Made by a program: the position numbers and the translations under genes. Positions 1 to 5,356 of a stretch of DNA of 7,347 nucleotides are shown one piece after another (position 1 is the stretch's first letter; each line of letters opens with the position of its first letter). The notes under the pieces are model-generated. The model saw only the letters and a list, made by a program, of their open reading frames with translations, was not told where the DNA came from and ran no database searches. Source of the stretch: Bacteroidales bacterium UBA1309 (GTDB taxonomy: Bacteria; Bacteroidota; Bacteroidia; Bacteroidales; Dysgonomonadaceae); contig DBTT01000043.1 of assembly GCA_002307185.1 (NCBI GenBank), forward strand, positions 1 to 7,347, given 5' to 3'.

Positions 1-1563
1 AGACTTATCCAGTTCACCCTGCTTAACTTCCAATGCCTCCAAAGTTTTTTGTAGTTGCATTTTATAATGGGTTTCGATCTCTTCCCGGATCAAACGCAGT
101 GTGTACCCATCGGCAATAGAGGCGTTGTAATAATACTTGTGAATGTAATCACCAAACAAAGAACGGGAAGTATAATCATGGCCCAGCAAAGGAGTTCCGG
201 TTAAACCGATTTTAATGGCATTGCGATCGGATTCATCCAGATTAGCAAGAAAACTTCCTTTAGGATTATAACTCCTGTGCACTTCATCCAGAAAATAAAC
301 CCGCTGGATATCCACGCTGTAGTCTCTGATCGAAACCACATCTGGATCGTCTTTGAATTTCTGGATATTGACTACCGTGATTTCAGTCCGGCCCGAATGG
401 TTGTGAATCACCCGAATGGATTTGATCTCCCGGCTAAAGGCCTCGCGTGAATTCACGGTATGCACCACCAGCCCGCGGGCCTTGAATTCTCCTGCCGCCT
501 GCTGCAATAGATCGAGCCTGTCCACGATAAAATAGAACTTGGGAATAATTTGTTTTTTCTGAAAGTAATCGGTGAGAAAATGCACGTTAAAAAAGGCAAG
601 AGCCGTTTTTCCGCTGCCCTGCGTGTGCCAGATAATTCCCTTTTTTACACCTGCCTCCAATTTAGTTTCAATGGCTTTGGTGGCAAACATCTGCGGATAG
701 CGCATGATGTGTTTTTGCAAACCATCTGTCTCCTTCACATAGGCGAGGCCATAACGCAACACAAAAGCCAATCGTTCCCAATTCAGTAGTGACGTGCAAA
801 TGCGGTTAGTAGGGCGATCCGGTTCCTTGTTGGTAATAAATTCAGGATTGGTGCGGATCACCTCTAAGTTATTGTCCTTCAGGACGTTCAACTCAGCATC
901 ATCGGAAAGGGGCTTCAGCAAAGCCGTGTAATTGAATACTTCCTCTTCGCGGAAATAGTTGAATTTAGGCTTATAATAAGAAGTCGTGGCATAGAATGCT
1001 CCCTGAATCGGTTGCATATCCCCATCATCGTACTCCATATTATTGCTGAAAATCATGAACTGGGTGACATTCACAAAACGCCAGAACTTAGAATTTTGAA
1101 ACCGTCTCTTAATACGGTCTCTTTCCGCTAAAATGCCCTCTCGATTATTCGGTTTCTTGACCTCAATAAAGACCAGAGGCATGCCATTGATGAGAAGCGT
1201 GATATCCGGCCGAAATTCCTCTTCGCCGTTCTGACAAGTGAGTTCCGTTACCACATGAAAGGAATTTTTCTTGAAATTTTTAAAATCAATTAATTTAATT
1301 CCAGAAGAAGCCGTAATTTTTTCGTAAAAAGCCTTCCCTAAATCTTCATAATCCAGAGTCAGTTTCAAATCAGCCAATGTTCGCTTCAAATCATCTTCTG
1401 AAACACCGGGATTAATTCTGGACACGGCAGCGAGAAATAAGTCAGTAAAAATATTGGTTTCCAAATCCCAAGAACGATCCTTTAAGGAGATGTATTCATA
1501 ACCTAATCGCATCAAGTGGAGAATCACCGGAATCTTTACACGAGAATCTTCGTTAAACGTCAT
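1..1563 (-). CDS. hsdR: Type I restriction endonuclease R subunit, N-terminal 521 codons (runs off left edge)
   Basis: HsdR is the motor and nuclease subunit of a cytoplasmic type I restriction-modification complex: it translocates unmethylated DNA using ATP and cuts it. The reverse strand reads without a stop from the ATG at 1563-1561 to the window edge. Visible motifs are a PD-(D/E)XK nuclease core (P119-D120, then E134-V-K136 in FIEVKKP), a Walker A motif HTQGSGKT (residues 313-320), a DEVH motif II (426-429) and a motif III TGTP (455-458), in the order expected for the nuclease domain followed by a superfamily 2 helicase. HsdR proteins are usually about 1000 residues, so roughly half is present. 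The start is well set: AAAGGA (minus strand, 1575-1570) lies 6 bases upstream, and the ATG overlaps the stop of the preceding frame as ATGA. No damage is seen in this half. hsdM and hsdS are absent from the window and may lie beyond the left edge. Confidence 0.95.
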   Translation of the reverse strand, partial: MTFNEDSRVKIPVILHLMRLGYEYISLKDRSWDLETNIFTDLFLAAVSRINPGVSEDDLKRTLADLKLTLDYEDLGKAFYEKITASSGIKLIDFKNFKKNSFHVVTELTCQNGEEEFRPDITLLINGMPLVFIEVKKPNNREGILAERDRIKRRFQNSKFWRFVNVTQFMIFSNNMEYDDGDMQPIQGAFYATTSYYKPKFNYFREEEVFNYTALLKPLSDDAELNVLKDNNLEVIRTNPEFITNKEPDRPTNRICTSLLNWERLAFVLRYGLAYVKETDGLQKHIMRYPQMFATKAIETKLEAGVKKGIIWHTQGSGKTALAFFNVHFLTDYFQKKQIIPKFYFIVDRLDLLQQAAGEFKARGLVVHTVNSREAFSREIKSIRVIHNHSGRTEITVVNIQKFKDDPDVVSIRDYSVDIQRVYFLDEVHRSYNPKGSFLANLDESDRNAIKIGLTGTPLLGHDYTSRSLFGDYIHKYYYNASIADGYTLRLIREEIETHYKMQLQKTLEALEVKQGELDKS

Positions 1564-1850
1564 ATTTCATCCTTTAGCAAAGTCCGCCCTTTGTTCGTCA
1601 GGCGGTATTTTTGCAAGCGGCTGTTCAACTTCTCTGGACGCCTATACTCAATGACCCCACCATCAATCAGTGCCTGCAATACCCTTTTGAAAGCCCCTAT
1701 TTTACTCTTCAATCCGAGAATGGAACTCAAAGTATTCGCTGGCACAGACGGGTGTGAATCCTTCAGCTTTTCAATGGTCAAAGAGGGCGGCAAAGAGCCA
1801 GGGTTCCAGATTTCCAGACGATCCTTGAAAAGCATAACCTGCACGCTCAT
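1560..1850 (-). pseudogene. Remnant of an AlbA_2/RecG-like ATP-binding transcriptional regulator (COG2865-type), N-terminus and middle missing
   Basis: The 96-residue frame joins two pieces of a much longer family often found beside type I restriction genes. Residues 1-40 (SVQVMLFKDRLEIWNPG, then LPPSLTIEKL and HPSVP) match the end of the ATPase-like domain. From about residue 45 it jumps to the C-terminal winged-helix segment (LGLKSKIGAFKRVLQALI, then NSRLQKYRLTNKG). In complete proteins, as I remember them, the N-terminal AlbA_2 domain precedes the first piece and a further stretch lies between the two, so this looks like an N-terminal loss plus an internal deletion. The reading frame is nevertheless clean. 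I chose the ATG at 1850-1848 because GGAAGG sits 9 bases upstream; a TTG at 1859 is possible. Its TGA overlaps the hsdR ATG, and it carries the hsdR ribosome site, so its translation may still matter. It could also be a functional mini-protein. Confidence 0.72.
1564..1575 (-). promoter_or_regulatory. hsdR ribosome binding site inside the upstream remnant gene
   Basis: On the minus strand AAAGGA (1575-1570) is followed by six bases and the hsdR ATG. It is embedded in the last codons of the remnant ORF, whose stop overlaps the start codon. Ribosomes finishing the remnant would therefore land at hsdR, the usual layout for translational coupling. Confidence 0.7.
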
Positions 1851-1916
1851 TTTACACAACCTTCCAATGCCATAAAAATAGCATCATCCTAGCGTCATTT
1901 TTTGACACAAAAACAT

Positions 1917-2117
1917 TCATTTCAAACGTCCCTTCTTCCGCATGGATTCGCAGAAAAATTCAAACTGTTTCCGTGCTAAACGAGAGGGCTGCGTTTTAGA
2001 GTTTTCCCAACGATTGACAGTAGCAAAACTGACCCCCAGTTCACGGGCCAAATCCTCCTGACTGATTTTCAGGTGGGTTCGTACAATTTTTACTACTGAG
2101 GAAAATATTTTTTCCAT
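1917..2117 (-). CDS. Small XRE/Cro-type helix-turn-helix DNA-binding protein
   Basis: This 66-residue protein is almost entirely one HTH_XRE domain. Residues 18-38 contain the recognisable pattern ISQEDLARELGVSFATVNRW followed by EN, with SQEDLA as the first helix of the motif and SFATVNRWE as recognition helix and cap. A basic tail (RKKGRLK) follows. The ATG at 2117-2115 is preceded by AAAGG about 8 bases upstream. Stand-alone proteins of this shape, and the same domain fused to methylases, are common next to restriction-modification genes, where they act as transcriptional regulators. Here it lies 66 bases upstream of the remnant/hsdR pair in the same direction, so co-transcription is likely. 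A role as controller of hsdR expression is inference from position. It has no effector domain and would be expected to bind DNA as a dimer. Confidence 0.88.
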   Translation of the reverse strand: MEKIFSSVVKIVRTHLKISQEDLARELGVSFATVNRWENSKTQPSRLARKQFEFFCESMRKKGRLK

Positions 2118-2408
2118 TCCAGAAACCTTTGAAATCCAAATTGAACTATTTGAGAAATTTCTGTAATGAAATATAACATTCGCTATAGCAGAATTGATAA
2201 AAAGAATCCATTTCTAGATTGTATTTCAGCCCAAACATTTCTGGATTCATTCAACAAATTTATGAATAAATCAATAAAGGACACGGCGACTATTTATTTC
2301 GCAATTAAACTTTCACTTTTAGTATACAAACCGCAAACTTTTCTGCATTTTTGGCACGAAGCGATCGTTTGAGGGATTTTGCCCAGTCTAGTTACCTATA
2401 TTTCCCGT
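2118..2408. other. Divergent AT-rich intergenic region
   Basis: This gap separates the minus-strand regulator/hsdR block from the plus-strand acetyltransferase block, so it should hold promoters for both. I cannot name a convincing -35/-10 pair in either direction; TATACA at 2323-2328 is only a weak candidate. A 68-codon frame (2166-2372) opens here but has no Shine-Dalgarno, an AT-driven composition and no recognisable motif, so I do not call it a gene. Two short inverted repeats near 2137-2162 are listed separately. Confidence 0.6.
2137..2162. promoter_or_regulatory. Paired inverted repeats upstream of the HTH gene, possible operator
   Basis: CAAAT (2137-2141) and ATTTG (2148-2152) form an inverted repeat with a 6-base centre, directly followed by the perfect 10-base palindrome AGAAATTTCT (2153-2162). 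They lie 20-45 bases upstream of the HTH regulator start, where an autoregulated XRE protein would bind. The stretch is very AT-rich, so chance palindromes are a real possibility. Confidence 0.3.
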
Positions 2409-3014
2409 ATGATCGAAGAAGAAAAGATATTTGCGGGGCGCTTGTTCGACGCACGTACAAAAGAACTCAGAGATATTAAGCACAAAGCGCACGAACTTTG
2501 CCGTAAGTTCAACCAGATGGACGAATACGACAAAGCCCGATTGCCGCTCATCAGGGAATTTATCGGCGGCATCGGCGAAGAGTACTATTTCCAAGGCCCT
2601 ATACAATTCAACTATGGCTCGCACACGTTCATCGGCAACCACTTTTTTGCGAACTTTAATCTCACCATAATGGACGATGGCAAAATTTTCATTGGCGACA
2701 ATGTGATGTTCGGGCCGAACGTATCGCTCTTGGCAACGAACCACCCGCTGATAGCTGCAGAACGCATTTCCATGAAATACCCCGACGGCCACGTTTCTGT
2801 TTCCGAATATGCTGATGAGATCCACATCGGAAACAACGTATGGATAGCCGCAAATGTAGTCGTCATCGGCGGCGTCTCCATTGGCGATGGTGCAGTCATC
2901 GGCGCAGGGAGCGTCATCACACGCGATATTCCCGCGGGCTATGTGGCTTTCGGTTCGCCCTGCAAGCCCATGCGGCCTATAACGGAAGCGGATTCCAAAA
3001 TGGGGTTGCTGTGA
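2409..3014 (+). CDS. Sugar O-acetyltransferase, left-handed beta-helix (LacA/Maa/NodL family)
   Basis: Enzymes of this family move acetyl from acetyl-CoA to a sugar hydroxyl in the cytoplasm. The protein opens with the typical helical N-terminal part (MIEEEKIFAGRLFDA), continues with the entry motif around FNYGSHTFIGNHFFANF, and then shows hexapeptide repeats, clearest at IHIGNNVWIAANVVVIGG and VSIGDGAVIGAGSVI. The catalytic histidine is expected at H112 in LLATNHPL. The end, IPAGYVAFGSPCKPMR, is also family-typical. At 201 residues the length fits. I chose the ATG at 2409 because it aligns with the usual start of the family; a TTG at 2379 with GAGGG just upstream would add ten residues and has the better ribosome site. 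No lesion is visible. Its TGA overlaps the GTG of the next gene (GTGA, 3011-3014). The exact acceptor cannot be read from sequence. Confidence 0.92.
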   Translation: MIEEEKIFAGRLFDARTKELRDIKHKAHELCRKFNQMDEYDKARLPLIREFIGGIGEEYYFQGPIQFNYGSHTFIGNHFFANFNLTIMDDGKIFIGDNVMFGPNVSLLATNHPLIAAERISMKYPDGHVSVSEYADEIHIGNNVWIAANVVVIGGVSIGDGAVIGAGSVITRDIPAGYVAFGSPCKPMRPITEADSKMGLL

Positions 3015-3655
3015 AAGTTCGGGTGGTAAGCATTTCTGTTCTATGCGGCTTTCTGCTTTTGGGAGTATGCCTCGAGGACGCTTATGCCCAGGAAAAGGAA
3101 AAAATTGGAAGTGAACCTTTCGCAGAATTTTGCATTTCTTTTAAAGCGGAACCTGAATGCAGTGCTTGTAATACATGCAACGAAACTGATAATAAACACT
3201 ATTCTTTTCACTTGCTAAAAGAAATTGATATTCCCCGAGATTCTGAATGGGAATATCCAGATTCGTTGGATAATTGTGGCCATATATATTGGAAATATTA
3301 TTTTCGGATGGATGTTGTCGACAAAGGACTTTTGTTTGATGATAACGAATCTGGAAATGGTGAAAAATATGGTTATCGTGGGGACTATTCTAAATTTTCC
3401 TGTGAAGACTGTACCGAGGAGGCCAAAAGGAAAAAATCGGCCGATCCTCCTTTGTTGCTTCATGTAGATACAATTTCTTTAAGACGTTATTTCTGGGAAG
3501 ATTATCGAGATTCTTTGAAAGTGTACTATGGAAAAACATTCAAAATAGAGTGGAATGCTCTTTTGAGTTGTGGTTGCCCCCATTATACGGTGAAACGGAT
3601 TTCTCGTACTTTTGACGCCCGCCTGGTCGGGGAATGCAAGCAAGAGAGGGAATGA
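3011..3655 (+). CDS. Secreted cysteine-rich protein, one copy of an unrecognised module
   Basis: I do not recognise this family. The GTG at 3011 starts a classic Sec signal peptide: KVR basic end, a hydrophobic stretch SISVLCGFLLLGVCL, and a likely signal peptidase I site after AYA (residues 24-26). C20 is preceded by V, so it is not a good lipobox. The 188-residue mature part has 10 cysteines, an even number suggesting disulfides in an exported protein, including a C-x2-C-x2-C cluster (ECSACNTC) and CEDC. The module runs from FAEFC (37-41) through EYPD and YYGKTFKIEW to RTFDARLVGEC (about 199-209). The same landmarks recur twice in the next protein. The frame is open upstream to 2840, but that part lies inside the acetyltransferase and would put the signal peptide internally, so GTG 3011 is preferred; GGGG lies 5 bases before it. 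Confidence 0.8.
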   Translation: MKVRVVSISVLCGFLLLGVCLEDAYAQEKEKIGSEPFAEFCISFKAEPECSACNTCNETDNKHYSFHLLKEIDIPRDSEWEYPDSLDNCGHIYWKYYFRMDVVDKGLLFDDNESGNGEKYGYRGDYSKFSCEDCTEEAKRKKSADPPLLLHVDTISLRRYFWEDYRDSLKVYYGKTFKIEWNALLSCGCPHYTVKRISRTFDARLVGECKQERE

Positions 3656-3657
3656 TG
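3642..3657 (+). promoter_or_regulatory. Ribosome site and stop/start overlap between the two cysteine-rich genes
   Basis: AGAGAGGG (3643-3650) lies in the last codons of the upstream gene, followed by ATGATG. The first ATG shares bases with the upstream TGA. Spacing of only one base to the ATG at 3652, against about 4-5 bases to 3655, favours the second ATG as the start. Confidence 0.6.
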
Positions 3658-4716
3658 AAGCGCGCTTCCCTTATTATCCTGTTGTGCGGAGTATTGTTCA
3701 CTAACGTCTGCCTCGCGGAAGACGCGATCAGTTCCGTGGCGGAATTTTGTGCGACCTTTACCGACAACAAGAATGAGTATCAGCTCCACCTGATTAAAAA
3801 CATCAGTATTCTCCCAGACCCGAGCTGGATCTACCCAGATACAGTGCATTGCGATCATTGTAATTGTCGTGCTTATTGGGAATCCAGTTTTTCGATAGAG
3901 GCTCCGTATGATGTTTCCTGTGGCTTGTCTGGATACTTAGAAGGTGGCAGCGGCGGAGTTGCAATTTGCATTGATTGCGCGTGCCGCAAGGAATCCGCAG
4001 TCAGGCCGATAACCAGGATAAGGTTGGACCCTACGGATTCGGACGGACTTGTATATACATTTGTCAATGCCCGTGAAAACTTGAAAAGATATTATGGAAA
4101 AAAGTTTAGGGGTAGTTGGGAAACCCGGTTGCATGAAACCTCCATACGGTTTGATCGGGAATTCGATGCTCTTTTGGTGGGTGAATGTGACAAGCCTTTT
4201 CTGATTGCTGAATATTGCGTATCGCAAAAGGATACTTTGCATCTCCGTAAAATAGGTGAACTCGGCTTTTTTCCCAAGACTTTATTTCCGTTAAAAGATG
4301 AAACGGTATGCGCTGGCGGGTATAAAGTCCAGAGGACTATGGAACTCCATTTTTCAGGCTATGGAAATAAAACTATGGGACCTTACACGGAGTCTGAAGT
4401 CTGTGGAAGAAACGACACTATAGAAAACGCTACAGAATTTCCAATTCCTGAGTATATTGGTTTAAATAGGGTTGCGACGAAATCGCAAAAACAAGAAATA
4501 TTGTATGGAAAAGATTTTCCTGCGAAATGGACGGCCGAACTACAGTGCAATTCTAAATCGCTAAAACGTGAAATAGATTTTTTCATTCGTGTAAAGGGTG
4601 CGTGTCCAAAAGAAGAAGAATGGCTTGGGGATTCCGATTTGGATATGAGATTTTTTCAATTGTATAAAAACAGCGACGATTCTGAGAATAGTTGCATTGT
4701 ACATAAAAAAAATTGA
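3655..4716 (+). CDS. Secreted cysteine-rich protein, two copies of the same unrecognised module
   Basis: Family not recognised. The signal peptide MKRASLIILLCGVLFTNVCLA probably ends after CLA (residues 19-21), and it resembles that of the preceding gene (LCG, then VCL and EDA in both). Module A spans about residues 28-178: VAEFC, IYPDTVHCDHCNC, CIDC, YYGKKFRGSW, and FDALLVGEC. Module B spans about 184-317: IAEYC, LYGKDFPAKW, and VKGAC; it is more diverged, with fewer cysteines (5 against 9). A hydrophilic 36-residue tail follows, with no membrane anchor or known sorting signal. Two adjacent ATGs are possible: 3652, which overlaps the previous stop as ATGA, and 3655, which I prefer because GAGAGG is better spaced. 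The overlap implies co-translation with the neighbour. Two modules here and one next door point to tandem duplication. An extracellular or periplasmic binding role is only a guess. Confidence 0.82.
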   Translation: MKRASLIILLCGVLFTNVCLAEDAISSVAEFCATFTDNKNEYQLHLIKNISILPDPSWIYPDTVHCDHCNCRAYWESSFSIEAPYDVSCGLSGYLEGGSGGVAICIDCACRKESAVRPITRIRLDPTDSDGLVYTFVNARENLKRYYGKKFRGSWETRLHETSIRFDREFDALLVGECDKPFLIAEYCVSQKDTLHLRKIGELGFFPKTLFPLKDETVCAGGYKVQRTMELHFSGYGNKTMGPYTESEVCGRNDTIENATEFPIPEYIGLNRVATKSQKQEILYGKDFPAKWTAELQCNSKSLKREIDFFIRVKGACPKEEEWLGDSDLDMRFFQLYKNSDDSENSCIVHKKN

Positions 4717-4727
4717 GACTCGCTTAA

Positions 4728-5234
4728 TACCGTACACCAGATATCAGTTTTGGTTTACCTGATTCGAAACTTGTACGCATTGACGTACTCGTTCGGTGTC
4801 AATCCGGGGAATGGGTGAATATAGAGATGCAACGCGCCAAGCATTCTTTTTTCAAAAATCGGGCGGTGCTTTACAGTGCCATACTTGCAATTCAAGCAAC
4901 AAAAAATTTGGAAAGACAAAAAATTCATAAAAATGAAGAGACCTTAAATACATCTCGCTACCAAATACCCAAAGTGATCTCGGTGTAGATCTGCAATTTT
5001 AAGCTGGAAAGCAGCAGCACAAATGAACTTCCCAACTTCAATAAGGCTCTGAAAACTACTGAAGATCGCTGGCTTTATGCCCTTAAAAACAGGGACGAAG
5101 AAGAAGAAATCCCCAAAATACTCGGTGATTCGGTAGTCCACAAAGCCTACAAAAGATTGAGGATTATGGAAACTTCAGTGAACCTATTGGATAAGCAGGT
5201 CAATAACAAGGTAACAGAAAAATCCCAATATTAA
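4728..5234 (+). pseudogene. Decayed Rpn / PD-(D/E)XK nuclease family transposase, N-terminus lost and one amber codon
   Basis: Read in one frame from 4728 to the TAA at 5232-5234, this stretch gives 168 codons with a single internal TAG at 4986-4988. The translation has the hallmarks of the Rpn recombination-promoting nuclease / putative transposase family. VRIDVLVRC and VNIEMQ (about 4773-4832) form the D and E-x-Q parts of the PD-(D/E)XK core. FFKNRAVLYSAILAIQ (from 4848) is the helix after the core. KVISV, the amber codon, then ICNFKL correspond to the family's strand that usually reads like VYSISILDFEL. ELPNFNKAL and DRWLYALKN (about 5022-5081) correspond to its C-terminal part. Roughly the first 60-70 residues are missing: the frame is blocked by TAA at 4725-4727 and homology stops 12 bases after the preceding gene. 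Only one lesion inside the remaining part suggests recent decay. As a transposase it should be dead. Confidence 0.78.
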
Positions 5235-5356
5235 CCATTCCCGAAATTTCAGGACTCCCTGAGACTGAAATTTTCACGCTATAATCTGTTCCCTCCCCCG
5301 CTAGAATATCTATCTTCCTGATAGATTTATCCACACCACTATCAGGAGATTCAAAT
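5235..5356 (+). promoter_or_regulatory. Promoter and structured leader of the CoA-disulfide reductase gene
   Basis: A perfect TATAAT lies at 5280-5285. No good -35 hexamer is found 16-18 bases upstream, so the promoter may be weak, activator-dependent or recognised by a different sigma factor. Initiation about 7 bases downstream would give a leader of roughly 60-65 bases beginning near the C-rich run at 5291-5299. The ribosome site AGGAG (5344-5348) is 8 bases before the ATG at 5357. Confidence 0.6.
5308..5348 (+). promoter_or_regulatory. Alternative hairpins in the leader, one sequestering the Shine-Dalgarno
   Basis: Hairpin A: ATCTATC (5308-5314) pairs with GATAGAT (5320-5326) over a 5-base loop. 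Hairpin B: TTCCTGATAG (5315-5324) pairs with CTATCAGGAG (5339-5348) over a 14-base loop, 8 perfect pairs plus one A-U and one G-U, covering the whole AGGAG. Both use GATAG (5320-5324), so they exclude each other: A leaves the ribosome site free, B hides it. This is the architecture of a translational on/off switch. At the DNA level the same repeats (CTATC, GATAG, CTATC) could instead be operator half-sites. Confidence 0.5.

Noticed and set aside
550..789. 79-codon plus-strand frame within hsdR
   Set aside because: It is antisense to the Walker A region of hsdR, whose motifs are unambiguous.
1894..1906. Small inverted repeat GTCA-N5-TGAC between the HTH gene and the remnant
   Set aside because: Only four pairs around a T-run; too short to call a terminator or operator.
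2166..2372. 68-codon plus-strand frame in the divergent gap
   Set aside because: No Shine-Dalgarno, no recognisable motif, and a composition expected of AT-rich intergenic DNA.
2351..2372. Sigma-54-like -24 element (TTGGCACG)
   Set aside because: The required TGC-type -12 element is missing at the right distance (GATCG is there instead).
2388..2825. 145-codon open frame on the minus strand inside the acetyltransferase
   Set aside because: It lies wholly antisense to a gene with clear hexapeptide repeats and has no domain or ribosome site; it is a codon-usage shadow.
2840..3010. Upstream extension of the first cysteine-rich gene
   Set aside because: It overlaps conserved acetyltransferase codons in another frame, is arginine- and histidine-rich nonsense, and would bury the signal peptide in the middle of the protein.
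3062..3070. Possible lipoprotein box before C20 of the first cysteine-rich protein
   Set aside because: The residue before the cysteine is valine, not G, A or S, and a better signal peptidase I site (AYA) follows.
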